In this document: in pieces, positions 1 to 12,530 of the stretch | Layout: every line of letters begins with the position of its first letter | Position numbering within the stretch: position 1 is the stretch's first letter | Origin: Zerene cesonia | Lineage: Eukaryota; Arthropoda; Insecta; Lepidoptera; Pieridae | DNA length: 64,000 nt | Assembly: GCF_012273895.1 (NCBI RefSeq) | Contig: NC_052104.1 | Coordinates: 3,224,001-3,288,000, forward strand | Direction: 5' to 3' | Made by a program: the position numbers and the translations under genes | Notes under the pieces: model-generated | What the model was told of the DNA's origin: nothing | The model's input: the letters and a program-made list of their open reading frames with translations, nothing else | Database searches by the model: none

Positions 1-1499
1 ATCTTAGGATGGTTTATTGAAATAATCTCGCTGGAGCATTACTTCTTTGTTTGTAAAAAAATCAGTCGCTCCTTCATACTTTTCCGGTTACATTTTAAAG
101 AATCAGTAATGGTTAAAAAAATAATTTTCCAAGCGTACAAAAAACGCTTTTATTGCACTTTAGAAAAAGGTAAATTATTCATAAACAAACTTAAGCAATC
201 CTTCACGTAAGATGTGACAGCGCAGGATGGTTAACCTCATCTTGACCCTACTCAATTCGAAACAAAAATAACATCTCTTTGAAATAATTTCTCATAAATG
301 ACGGACGTTTGCTCTTTGCCGCTATTAGCTGGAAATTTAGAAATAGAAGGATAGCAGAAATGTTTTAGAGTAAACATTTGTTCACGATTTTATTGATCCA
401 TCTTCGTCCTTTACTTTGTGCCAATACGTGGATTTAAAGATTAAACCTAATCAGTTTAGTTTCCGTGTTACATAACAGCAGACTGTAAGTATTTTATTTG
501 GAGGCTATTTCCACTCTACTCAATTGAAAACAAAAGTTTAATAATTGGCGTATTAATCTTGTAATCGTAAAGGATAATTATTGTTCATATTACGGATACT
601 TACATGCAATAAATGGCATGAAATAAATTGTTTACATGTGTCTAGGTCTGTACAAACTGTAAACTGTCGTGATATTTCCCAACTATTAGGATATCGAAGT
701 GTTTACGAGGAGAATCTAGATTCATATTTAAAGTCGCCACATCTTCATGCATCTTCCGAGGCCTTTGTAGACGCGTTTGAGTGTTGGATTCCCTTACGAA
801 AAACTTATCCGCTTGCTCGTTTGCCCAATCATATATAAAAAACTGATGTTTCATAGTTATACGAATAGTCGCTTTGCTCATAAAAGATGTAAGAGCTATA
901 TTCCCGAATGAAGACTTTTTATTTACGTAGGTGTATCTTGTTGAATTTTGATATGTCACGGAATATTTAGGAAACTAAACTCGTAATAATAAAAACTTTG
1001 TTCGGTATTTTGTTAACTCGGATAACTTTTACAATTGAAGGATTGGAAGGAGGATAAACGAAAATAAATCTACCGAAATTTCTTGGAAAACATTATAATT
1101 TTTTCGTGAAGTTTTATAATAAATTACCTCAATGTTTAATTCTATAAAGAAGTGGATGAAGGACAAAAAATGGTACTATAAAAGCATGCTTTTATTTTAT
1201 TTGGCATATTATTGATTAAGAAATATGTCTGCTTTACAAATGATACCAGTTGTATTTAAATTAAGAAATTACATTAAAGCTGATGTCCTCCTTCAAAGTC
1301 CTCTTCAACCTCCTTGTCTTTGAAAAAATTGATATCAAAAATTCTATCACCATCGTGAAGATACATATCCACTAAGTAAAGTGGGCAAACAGCAAGTTGT
1401 TAACAAACAAGCTCTCATAACAGTTGTAATTTTTCGGTACATCAATTGGTCTTCGAAATATCTATAAGAAGTATTTATTGTATTCAATAATAACACGAA
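1..1499. other. Gene-free AT-rich stretch
   Basis: I see no coding signal. The ORFs at 581-838 and 642-959 overlap on opposite strands and resemble nothing. The end of the first (GCTTGCTCGTTTGCCCAATC then ATATAAAAAA) may be a worn retroelement tail. Confidence 0.5.
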
Positions 1500-1650
1500 A
1501 TTTATTCCTATTGTCAATCCTTTCCTAATCCATTTCCAATCTGCAGTGGGCAATACATTTGTAGAGGCGATTGCTCCAAATGTTCATGGGCGGTGGTAGC
1601 ACTTACCATCAGGCGACCCTCACCTCCATTGCCGCCTATGACATAAAAAA
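1500..1650 (+). mobile_element. Short retroelement copy (TGATGGTAAGCG family), plus orientation
   Basis: It contains CATGGGCGGTGGTAGCACTT, then ACCATCAGGCGACCC and TATGACATAAAAAA, the end of a family seen reversed at 36706, 39843 and 45060. The upstream part (CAATCCTTTCCTAATCC, ACATTTGTAGAGGCG) also matches those copies in reverse complement. The hairpin part is shortened. The A-rich 3' tail marks retroposition. Confidence 0.75.
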
Positions 1651-1677
1651 TAGGGCAATCATTTGAAATTGATAGAA

Positions 1678-1745
1678 TCATCATCATCAGCCCATATATG
1701 TTTACCCTGCTGGGACACAGGCCTCCTATGAGGAGATAATGATGA
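1678..1745 (+). repeat. CATCATCATCAGCC-type lepidopteran repeat
   Basis: TCATCATCATCAGCCCATAT is followed by CTGCTGGGACACAGGCCTCC. This is a very common lepidopteran dispersed repeat, also at 2262 and 49630. Confidence 0.75.
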
Positions 1746-2261
1746 TAGAAACTGTACTGTAATTGTTAATCTTCACATAAGAATGCTTCAATGCGTATTA
1801 CGATAATTAAATTAAGATTATCTTTGAACGTCAGTGAGCAATGAGTTGCCGACAAAGGCATTCATTTTCTTCAAATTTCAATTGAGAACGAGAAAATTTA
1901 TTCCTCAATAATATGTTTGCCTAGCAACTCCGTAAAGATGTATCTAAGAGCAAAGTTTTAATCCGAGTCTGAAATGGTTAGGACATTGTGAAAAGCACTG
2001 GACATTTTGGTTATTGTTTAACAAGAATCAAATTTATCCACAACCGTCAAAGTGAGAAGTTTCTTTTATAAGAGTTCTAATCTAGAAGCAAAAAATTGTA
2101 ACCTCTAGGAGTGTACATTGTATACGAGTATACCTATCTGTGTTAAACCAAATAACCAAATCAATTAAAATTGATTTGAATTTACAGTATGCAATATATA
2201 TAAAGTACTCTATGTAATGAGAGGTATTTATATATTTTACTATCAATAAATATATCTCTAG

Positions 2262-2362
2262 CAGCATCATCATCGATAACATGTTTCCGCTGCAGAGATA
2301 GGGGCCTTCTATGCGGGTTCAGGACATAATCCACGACGCTGTCTACGTGCGGGTTAGCAGAT
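2262..2362 (+). repeat. Diverged CATCATCATCAGCC-type repeat, longer copy
   Basis: CAGCATCATCATCGATAACA is followed by a GGGGCCTTCT block and TGTCTACGTGCGGGTTAGCA, matching the downstream half of the same family. It is more diverged than the 1678 copy. Confidence 0.6.
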
Positions 2363-2479
2363 GCCACTTTTCATCAAACTTTTGATTCTTCGATATATCC
2401 AAACGATGTTTTACTTCACCGTTTCGAGCAATGCTAATGTGAATAATGAGCTGATAAATTGAAAAATGAATTTATTTCT

Positions 2480-2562
2480 TGCACTCTCGTCCGGTTTCAA
2501 ACCCCGACTTTTCTCTTTAATTGCGAGTTCCTATCTACTGAGCCACCGCTGGGTTGGTCTAT
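2480..2562 (-). mobile_element. tRNA-derived SINE-like element
   Basis: On the minus strand, TGGCTCAGTAGATAGG fits a pol III A box and GGGGTTTGAAACC fits a B box, about 28 bases apart. It does not fold as a complete tRNA, so a SINE head is the better call. Confidence 0.55.
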
Positions 2563-2759
2563 CAGTATCTCTATGTATAAATAATACATACCTTACCGCT
2601 CGTAATTAGAAAAAAAATCAAGATATAGCACCAAAAATTCGTAAGAAAATTTCATTCCAAATAACTGGCAATTCGATATAGCTAATGAAAGTCAATATTT
2701 TGTATCTGGTTCGTTCCAATACGTTACAATTTTTCATTTGTGAACGTAGTGTGAAAATT

Positions 2760-3113
2760 GGAGCAATTTTGGCGCGAATGCATTAATATGCATCGAATGC
2801 AAGCTATCGTAGTGTGGATTGCAAACACTGCTGCCTCAATGGCGACACTGTATTAGATTTCTAACAGGGCGAGCGGTGTACATGATATATGAACTATAAA
2901 CGTAGTAAGTACGATTCCATTTTTCGCTGTGTTACACGATTTCCTTTCGGTTACTGACAAAGAATAAATACCCGTCGACAACAACGAAGTTCGAAGCTTT
3001 ATTTTCAAGCATGAATAGCGCACCAGGATTGCGGATAAAAAGTCTTGAAAGCAATTAAATTAGGAGGGACGTTGTGTTCGCTAAGGTGATGTCGTGTGTA
3101 GCGAAAGATGCGG
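2760..3113 (+). other. Weak candidate plus-strand first exon
   Basis: After a less AT-rich stretch, an ATG at 3089 opens MSCVAKDA plus one base before GTATGA at 3114, which could be a donor. There is no matching downstream exon and no domain. Chance is the likelier explanation. Confidence 0.15.
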
Positions 3114-3429
3114 GTATGATTTTTTCCTCAATTTATTTTTTGGTACTTTGTGTATTCATTCATATCACTTATAATATTCGAAAATTATAAATAACGTTGC
3201 ATTTATTAATTAAAAAAGTAGATCAAAGTAACTAGCGGTATGTTGGTATGCATTCGACCAACATATCATAATTTATAAATTAACAAAATAATATCCTTAT
3301 TTCAGTATTGTTACCAATTAAAATTGAAATAGTCATGTTTCTATTAAGAATATTGTTCTGGAATATTAAGCCTATATTATATATTACAATATACTGTTTA
3401 TGATTGAATGAAAATTTCTTTATATCTAC

Positions 3430-3560
3430 TCTATATAAACAGAATACATTGAAAACACATTAACAATATATAAGAAAACAATGCACACAGGGCGGCCATA
3501 TCACTAGCAGCAATCTCTACTAGGCATCCCAAAAGAGACGAGGAGAAATTATATGATATC
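3430..3560 (-). mobile_element. Degenerate LINE 3' end (GGCGGCC / AGCAATCTCT family)
   Basis: GGGCGGCCATATCACTAGCA, then GCAATCTCTACTAGGCATC, is a decayed form of the block seen clearly at 18920 and 53220. The minus-strand 74-codon ORF over it is not a gene. Confidence 0.5.
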
Positions 3561-6394
3561 CTGTTTATTATACACCAATTCATATTAAACGCTATACTTA
3601 GATTAAAAACGCCTTTACGAAACACCGTTTTCATTAAACAATTGAAGCCGCACACATAAATTATTCAAAAGGCCTATAGTTAACTGGATTAACTTTCTTA
3701 GTAGTTCAAATTCAAGCGAATAATTCCACGAAGTCAACCCATACAGTAGACTATTATGGTGTAATTTCCGATAGACTGTCTAATTTTCTTGGAAATAGGG
3801 GTTTATAAGTCCATTAAAGGTCAGCTATTGCAGTTGAAATGATATGGTGGTGAAATTTCTTCTATTGTTTATGTTTTTGAATGTACGATGATTTAATAAT
3901 GGCGGATTCATATTAGATACCTAGATAATATGTGATACTATTAAATAAACTTAAAATATTATGTTTAGACAAATTGTTACAGAGCTATTTATGGGTTAAT
4001 TTTCTCTTTCGTCCTATGTGGACTGTGATCTAACGGACGGGATCATTTTTTAAAAGCAGACTTGTAGACAAACAAAATAAACTTGCAAGAATTAGAGCTA
4101 TCTAAATTAATCTATTATTGTTTTCTAAGCAATCATAATTATATTCCTCGTACGGTAATAGCTACAATATTTTAAAAAATAATCCACAAACACACTAGAA
4201 GAACACAATATTTTATGAAGACGCATATTTTTCACAGATTTTTGTTGCTTTCTTCTCTTTCACAGTTTTTGCTAATATTGAAACATAACCAATATGAATT
4301 GCTGCGAATGGCACCTGCGCCACGGCTTTTATGAATACCATTGATAAATTAATTACATGAATTGAATATAGTATTTACTGTCACCTTTTTATTACAATCA
4401 ATATGTAGCTAGTTTTTTTTAAATATATTATTATAGATAAGTTTCTTAATAACTCCATACTCGCTCATAATGTCATCCATAAAGTCAAGTTTTATAAAAT
4501 ATAGAATGAAAAAAAATTATAAAAATATGCAACTATTTCTCCTACAAATATTCTCAATATTACAAATTTCGAATATTAATTAAATATGTAACAAATACAA
4601 TGTTTCAATTAATATAACATGAATTGGTAATTATATAATGCGCTTTTATGATTTCCTACTTATTTTCAATGCGATAAACGCGAATTAATTAAATTATTTG
4701 TGGGTAATACATAAATACTATTCTCGAAATTTCAAGCTTCTACAATATGAAACCATAGCAGTTTAAAACAAACGCTTTATTCTCCTCATTTTGCATGAAA
4801 AACGTCTACTACAAAAATATTATTACTGCATCCATCTCTATTTGTGTAACAATACTACAATATAATATTACACAGGCCTGTCATCGCATAATATCGAGTA
4901 TCGAAGTGGTAAACACTTGACTGGTTTGTAAACAATACGTTGCCAGAATATAAATTAGAACCGCCATACATCCCAATAAAATATAACTTACACATTATGC
5001 TGAACATGAAACAATATCTATGGAACTATTTAATACGATCAATTGTGAATTTTTACAAATAACTGTTGTTATTCAATCACTTCTCTTGTTGTTATAAGTT
5101 TCGTGCTCAGTTTCACACAGACCTGGTTCTAGCAAGCAGTAAGAACTATTTTATCCACAAGCAAGTAGCACTAGCAGAGATATTGAAAATATGTTCAATC
5201 TTATTGTATTAGGTGTTGTTTATTCACAATTAAATTTTAATACAATACCAATGATACTATTTATAAATATACCTGTATTAAATAATGACAAACGAAATCC
5301 GCTTACCTGACAAGGGACATAAAATAATGTCTCTAGAACAATATAATTAGATAATATAAATAACCAATCCCCATTCAACCATAATAAATATTTAAAGTAA
5401 TAAAAAGCGGGAAAGTAATTCTGACCGTTGAGAAATATGATAGATACCTTATTGAGTCTATAAATGACTACACTTATATTAGTTCAAGGACAAATCAATA
5501 AAACCTCATAGCTGGTCCGTTCTATATATAACACATTAAACTAAGCAACAACATACGCAGCGCATATTTAATTAGTATAAATATCAAAGCGCTGCAGCGC
5601 TGCAAAACTTCCGGAGTCATGTACAAAGCGATGCATTTCAACTCTGAAATTCCAAAGCTGAACGATCAGTATTCGAGACGAGGTTTCCTAACTTGTCCGT
5701 GTGCAAAACTATTAATCTCCTATCGTAATGGTTTGTTTACACGATAACTAACGATATGTCAAAGCCATTTGAAATGCTTTGAAATTCATAAATGCTATTG
5801 GGGGAAGCTTAATAGCGGTCTTCTGATAAAAAATTGTATTTTTAAACACTATTCGATTTTTAATACTTTCTCAATTTCTTTAAATTTATTTATTTTTGTC
5901 AGAATTTATATTTCATTGTGAATGAAGTTTTGCTAAGACAGACATTATTTGCAAATTCGTATACTTACAAAGTGGACCATACATGACAATAATATATTTT
6001 CGTTTATTGGGACATTATAAATAGTAAGAAAACAATTTAAATTGTTTTCACTCCTATTCTAGAATCATTTGAAGCTAAAAATAATAAAAGAGCTACTATT
6101 TAAACAATATTTGATACTGAACATTCAACTTCAAGATTGTATCAAGACATAAAAAAATACTTTAAGTGCTTTCTTTAATAATGTTTAATACTTTGAATAC
6201 TAAGGAATTAAAAGACCGAATCACAACTAAGACTCCAAAGTGTTGAAGCCGTGATAGAGCAAAAGCACGTATTTTGCGTCTAAAATTTGTTTTAACCGAT
6301 AAAGTTCTATCCTGTGTACTTTTTAAATCCATTTATCATCCCAGTGAATGTTTTCAATAGAGGTTCGACACAATGGGTCGGTGGATACAGCTAT
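3561..6394. other. Gene-free AT-rich stretch
   Basis: Apart from the 14-bp palindrome at 5588, I see nothing here. No exon with acceptable splice sites and a domain was found on either strand. Confidence 0.5.
5588..5601. repeat. 14-bp perfect palindrome
   Basis: AGCGCTGCAGCGCT, GC-rich in an AT-rich context. No function can be assigned. Confidence 0.85.
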
Positions 6395-7394
6395 NNNNNN
6401 NNNNNNNNNNNNNNNNNNNNNNNNNNNNNNNNNNNNNNNNNNNNNNNNNNNNNNNNNNNNNNNNNNNNNNNNNNNNNNNNNNNNNNNNNNNNNNNNNNNN
6501 NNNNNNNNNNNNNNNNNNNNNNNNNNNNNNNNNNNNNNNNNNNNNNNNNNNNNNNNNNNNNNNNNNNNNNNNNNNNNNNNNNNNNNNNNNNNNNNNNNNN
6601 NNNNNNNNNNNNNNNNNNNNNNNNNNNNNNNNNNNNNNNNNNNNNNNNNNNNNNNNNNNNNNNNNNNNNNNNNNNNNNNNNNNNNNNNNNNNNNNNNNNN
6701 NNNNNNNNNNNNNNNNNNNNNNNNNNNNNNNNNNNNNNNNNNNNNNNNNNNNNNNNNNNNNNNNNNNNNNNNNNNNNNNNNNNNNNNNNNNNNNNNNNNN
6801 NNNNNNNNNNNNNNNNNNNNNNNNNNNNNNNNNNNNNNNNNNNNNNNNNNNNNNNNNNNNNNNNNNNNNNNNNNNNNNNNNNNNNNNNNNNNNNNNNNNN
6901 NNNNNNNNNNNNNNNNNNNNNNNNNNNNNNNNNNNNNNNNNNNNNNNNNNNNNNNNNNNNNNNNNNNNNNNNNNNNNNNNNNNNNNNNNNNNNNNNNNNN
7001 NNNNNNNNNNNNNNNNNNNNNNNNNNNNNNNNNNNNNNNNNNNNNNNNNNNNNNNNNNNNNNNNNNNNNNNNNNNNNNNNNNNNNNNNNNNNNNNNNNNN
7101 NNNNNNNNNNNNNNNNNNNNNNNNNNNNNNNNNNNNNNNNNNNNNNNNNNNNNNNNNNNNNNNNNNNNNNNNNNNNNNNNNNNNNNNNNNNNNNNNNNNN
7201 NNNNNNNNNNNNNNNNNNNNNNNNNNNNNNNNNNNNNNNNNNNNNNNNNNNNNNNNNNNNNNNNNNNNNNNNNNNNNNNNNNNNNNNNNNNNNNNNNNNN
7301 NNNNNNNNNNNNNNNNNNNNNNNNNNNNNNNNNNNNNNNNNNNNNNNNNNNNNNNNNNNNNNNNNNNNNNNNNNNNNNNNNNNNNNNNNNNNNN
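6395..7394. other. Assembly gap, 1000 N
   Basis: Exactly 1000 unknown bases, a placeholder length, so the true size is unknown. Missing exons could lie here. Apparent ORFs running through it have no meaning. Confidence 0.99.
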
Positions 7395-9304
7395 ATTAAC
7401 ATTGGATATGAAATAATATTCCCCTAACTGCTGTTGATAGATGAGTGAGATATCTGCACGTTTTATTGACTTTGTTAATATTAAAGCATATTGACAATTA
7501 TTTGTTCATTTCAACCGTAGAAGATAATATCAATAAATTTGTTTATGACATCACTATTTTTTGCTATCACTTCTATGTTGGAAAATAGCGTATCTGTATA
7601 TTACAAGCACAGTAAGATGCTAGCATAATTCTTGAAAGAAACACCATTTCATTTAACAAAACTTTATAATGATCAGTTTGACGTGGTTCATCTTAATTCT
7701 GTTTTAATTTGGTATATTTTATAATGTAATTAACTTGCTTGTTGATATTATACTGTCGTATAATTATAATTCGTGTGTAATGTATAATTTTTGTTAAGTT
7801 GGTCAGTGAATGAAAACTATTTAGACTTTAAATAAATGAAAATGAATTAGAGTTTATTACGTAGACTGTACTCTAGTCTGTGCATTCTAATGTAAATTAT
7901 TAAGTGAAATGTAAATCTAAATGCATCAGTTTGTGTGTATGGAATATGCAAATAAATTTCAATATTACTTTCTAATTTCTGTTTTCAACACAAAATGTCG
8001 TGTGAAGTTTTTTATTACTTATTCTTTACGGCTTCTTTTATTTTCCAAAACATAATAGTTAAAAGAAAGTTTATTTACTAATAAACTTTATTAAATTTAG
8101 GTATAAATGCTAAAACCTTCTTTCTTCCATTCTGCCAGTAAGATCCACTGTTATTCACGTTACCCACCCAAATAGAATTGTGGCTCTCACCGCTTTTATC
8201 GTGGTTGTAAATGTGCCATTCGGTTTATAGTTCAAAAGTGACGTGGCCTGGAAGACAATCAATGACGTCATAACATGGCGTCATGAAACCGAGTTTAAGC
8301 TGAGAGGTGCTCGACGATATCATGTTAACAGCGTGGGTATTTCAAGAGTGCAGTTAAAATATTCAGAATTCAATCTTAGAGTATTGTGTGTTAAGAATTA
8401 ACCGCTAAAATTTATGACATTATTTTTTTATTTATATAAACATGCAGTTTGAACAAATAAAATCTAATTTCAATCGATAGTAACATCTAAAACATCCACA
8501 AAAATGAATTCCAATTTTAGTGTTGATGGATACACTACACTAGGGATAATGTCACAAAAATAGGACAAAAGAAAAAAGACGTATAACGTGCATTGAGTAC
8601 AAACTTCTGCATAATAAAAATATATGGTATGTTAAGAATTTTTCGAACTTTTTTTAGATTTGGTGCTATGGAACCCCAATAGGAAATGTTAATGCTTTAA
8701 TTAGTAGATGATAGATGCTTGTCTGAATTGACGACAATAGATCCATTAGCCACTTATATTACTTTTGTAAAGGCATCATTAATTAATGTCAATGAATAGT
8801 GTTTCGTTGAAATCGAAATAAAAACGATCTATATGGCCTATGCTAATGAGCTATCATTGAAAGTTTTGTATATTTTTCGTCACATTGACAATTCTGTTCG
8901 ACTTAAATTATTTTTCCAATGTAAGTGTAATTGTGTTCTTAATAAATTACTCGGCAAGTCTCCTTAAATTTCCCAAAACAATACTTGAGTATCTACAACG
9001 TTGCGACCTTTTTATAATTTAATTTGCGAACAGAAGATCCTCAACCTTGAAAGGGAATATTAGGAATTCGGGAAGCCAGTAATTTAGGGTCTTGTTCGAA
9101 TTAATATCCGATTCAAACTCTTTGACATTCTTATGAAAAATCATGAATATTGCAGATTCTTAATCACCGTTGTCTGTCGCCTTTGTTAGAATGATTTAGG
9201 AGAATTTATATTGTGCTATCCCTGAATGAAAATAATAAAATATAGTTTAAAAAAACTAAAAAACACGCTTTTCAAGCACATCAAACTAAAAACTATAAAA
9301 TAAT
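7395..9304. other. Sequence between the two gaps
   Basis: Mostly AT-rich. Bases 8081-8340 are more GC-rich and hold a 48-codon minus-strand open stretch (8081-8224) and a TGACGTCA site at 8263-8270. No gene can be assigned. Confidence 0.5.
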
Positions 9305-10304
9305 NNNNNNNNNNNNNNNNNNNNNNNNNNNNNNNNNNNNNNNNNNNNNNNNNNNNNNNNNNNNNNNNNNNNNNNNNNNNNNNNNNNNNNNNNNNNNNNN
9401 NNNNNNNNNNNNNNNNNNNNNNNNNNNNNNNNNNNNNNNNNNNNNNNNNNNNNNNNNNNNNNNNNNNNNNNNNNNNNNNNNNNNNNNNNNNNNNNNNNNN
9501 NNNNNNNNNNNNNNNNNNNNNNNNNNNNNNNNNNNNNNNNNNNNNNNNNNNNNNNNNNNNNNNNNNNNNNNNNNNNNNNNNNNNNNNNNNNNNNNNNNNN
9601 NNNNNNNNNNNNNNNNNNNNNNNNNNNNNNNNNNNNNNNNNNNNNNNNNNNNNNNNNNNNNNNNNNNNNNNNNNNNNNNNNNNNNNNNNNNNNNNNNNNN
9701 NNNNNNNNNNNNNNNNNNNNNNNNNNNNNNNNNNNNNNNNNNNNNNNNNNNNNNNNNNNNNNNNNNNNNNNNNNNNNNNNNNNNNNNNNNNNNNNNNNNN
9801 NNNNNNNNNNNNNNNNNNNNNNNNNNNNNNNNNNNNNNNNNNNNNNNNNNNNNNNNNNNNNNNNNNNNNNNNNNNNNNNNNNNNNNNNNNNNNNNNNNNN
9901 NNNNNNNNNNNNNNNNNNNNNNNNNNNNNNNNNNNNNNNNNNNNNNNNNNNNNNNNNNNNNNNNNNNNNNNNNNNNNNNNNNNNNNNNNNNNNNNNNNNN
10001 NNNNNNNNNNNNNNNNNNNNNNNNNNNNNNNNNNNNNNNNNNNNNNNNNNNNNNNNNNNNNNNNNNNNNNNNNNNNNNNNNNNNNNNNNNNNNNNNNNNN
10101 NNNNNNNNNNNNNNNNNNNNNNNNNNNNNNNNNNNNNNNNNNNNNNNNNNNNNNNNNNNNNNNNNNNNNNNNNNNNNNNNNNNNNNNNNNNNNNNNNNNN
10201 NNNNNNNNNNNNNNNNNNNNNNNNNNNNNNNNNNNNNNNNNNNNNNNNNNNNNNNNNNNNNNNNNNNNNNNNNNNNNNNNNNNNNNNNNNNNNNNNNNNN
10301 NNNN
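9305..10304. other. Assembly gap, 1000 N
   Basis: A second run of exactly 1000 N. Its right edge falls within a dispersed repeat that contains a tandem duplication, a likely reason the assembly broke. Confidence 0.99.
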
Positions 10305-10472
10305 GTGTACAAAGTTTGAATGAAATCGGTTCGCGGGAAGTGGGAGAAAAACGGGTGTGAGTTACATACATACATACAAACAAACAAGTGAAGCTAATAA
10401 AAGCGTGTTAATAATGAGTTACATACATACATACAAACATACAAGTGAAGCTAATAAAAGCGTGTTAACAAA
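10305..10472 (+). repeat. Dispersed repeat with a 57-bp tandem duplication
   Basis: GTGTACAAAGTTTGAATGAA leads into GAGTTACATACATACATAC and ends CTAATAAAAGCGTGTTAA. The last 57 bases occur twice (10359-10415 and 10416-10472) with few differences. I recall this type of end from lepidopteran retroelement tails, but the family is not certain. Confidence 0.7.
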
Positions 10473-12329
10473 TAAATATAATTGAAGTGTCTTTTTGCAA
10501 CGACTAAATGAAAACTTTTTACAATAAACTATATGAAACGGATAATTCTTTCACTTTTATTGCTTTTTAATATGCATAAGTACCAAAATATTAAAAAAGA
10601 TACTAAGATAATATAGTACAAGAATAGTTAAGTATTTATACGCTTGGTTTTAATTAATTTTACTTAATAGAAGTTTAATGAAAGGAAGTGTAAAATGGCA
10701 AGAAAATGATTCATCTAGTAGTGTAATACTAAGCATTAAAAAGAGCTGATTCAGCAGTTTTGCGACCACAATAAGTACAAGTGACAACTCAGCACTTACT
10801 TAAAAACTTCCTATAATCACACATAATTTCGTTCATACAATTTTTATATAAATTAACGCAAAATGATTTACTTCCACGAAACAAGCTTATAAATTCCCTC
10901 CACCCGTTTTTCTTCAACAACTTATACGTGTTTTATCTATGGAAATAAAATATGTTACAATATCTCCTTGAATGACTTAATTATGCACGATTTGCATTTT
11001 TAGCTCCTCAGCTTACACCATAGTGATCCTATCTCCCTCGCTCTCAGAGCTTCTTTAATCAGAAGCTCTCTTTCACGTGTTAGGCTGGAACAATAGTCCA
11101 GGGTGTGCGGAAACGCAATAGCAGTGCATGAACGCAATAGGTATGCACTTCTGCGTTTCACCTTCAACTGGCGCGGGAATGTAGAGATATGTAGCTCTAC
11201 ACTTCCGAACACTAATTGATATTCTACAGGGCTTTTCCGATTCTGAGCTGCAAATATTTCATATTAATGAACGATTTGATTGTCGATGTTTTGAGTTAGA
11301 TCTAACGTTTATTTTTAACGTAACAATATATATTTACACGCTATATGTAAAGGTAAAATGTAAAACATTTTATGGGTTTTATTTATTAGCTTTTTGTTCA
11401 ATGCTAATTTGTAACAATATATGAAAAGAAGACATTTTCCTTTTTTATTTAAAGGAGCTCCATTTGAAAGGGTAAGTAAGACTTTAATTAGATCAGGTTC
11501 CGTTGACGGTCGCTTAATAGATATTTTAGGACCATGACATTATTCTATTTTGATTCGAGAAGAAAACCTTGTTATAAATGTGAAATAGGGCGCAAAACTT
11601 TTTAATTGAAAAAATAATGACCTTCGAAGTTCGAATAATAAAATCGAAAAAAAAGTGTTCTTTTCTTATATTGCTATAAAATTAGTCTTAAATATCATTG
11701 ATTAATTATTTCTAACTCAGCATAAAATTTGCAACACAATTGCCGTTTTTTATATCGATAGAAGGTCCTTTAACCTAGAAAAGGATAAATTACCTTAACG
11801 TCGTGTGGAAAGCACTACATTTACCCAAGAACAACACAATTATTCAACCACAAGTTTATATAGCTGGATGCTAACTGATTGTAGATCATTCACGTACGAC
11901 CCTCGGGAGCGAGAGCATGCATGGAATGCCGTATACTGGGTAATTGAAATCGAATTGTCTACAAGAATACGTACAACGGTGTCTTGTTGTCTAGTAACTT
12001 GAAATGCGTTGCCGGATGGTAAAATTTCTCACATTTTCTCTTACACTGAACCTTGAGACTTTATTACAAACAGAATTGAAATATTCGGGAATGTTAAGAT
12101 GATTAAAATATTCAAATTGGTTAAATTCTGCAATTAATACATTGAGAATATTGCTGGCTTTCCGATTGTATAACTTTAATACTACAATCTGAGATATAAA
12201 CTGAACATTTTGAGGTTAGAATAACTGTAGACTGTATAGCTTTTTGGATACTATTTCATTTTATAAATTGCGATATTCAAGCTTTTTTACAATTTAATCA
12301 GTATGTAGGCATTTTCACATTTATTTATT

Positions 12330-12530
12330 TATATACATTGATATATATATAATTGGAATCTCAGAATCGGCTCCAACAATTTTCATAAAATTTAGTTTAT
12401 AGGGGGTTTCGGGGGCGAATAATAATACTATTTTTTGGCGAATAAAATTTCCAAAAAACACAATTTATAAAAAAAACATAAAAAATAAAAAATACCGAGC
12501 AAAGCTCGGTCATCCAGATACTGTATTATT
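12330..12530 (+). repeat. Dispersed repeat ending in an ACCGAGCAAAGCTCGGT hairpin
   Basis: GGCTCCAACAATTTTCATAA, AGGGGGTTTCGGGGGCGAAT and the 3' hairpin CCGAGC-AAA-GCTCGG at 12495-12509, then CATCCAGATACT. I have seen this ending widely in moth and butterfly DNA. Its class is uncertain. Confidence 0.55.

Noticed and set aside
6314..7427. Long open frames of about 350-360 codons on both strands
   Set aside because: They consist almost entirely of unknown bases from the gap; only the flanking few codons are real sequence.
9286..10387. Two minus-strand frames of about 365 codons
   Set aside because: They run through the second 1000-N gap and have no meaning.
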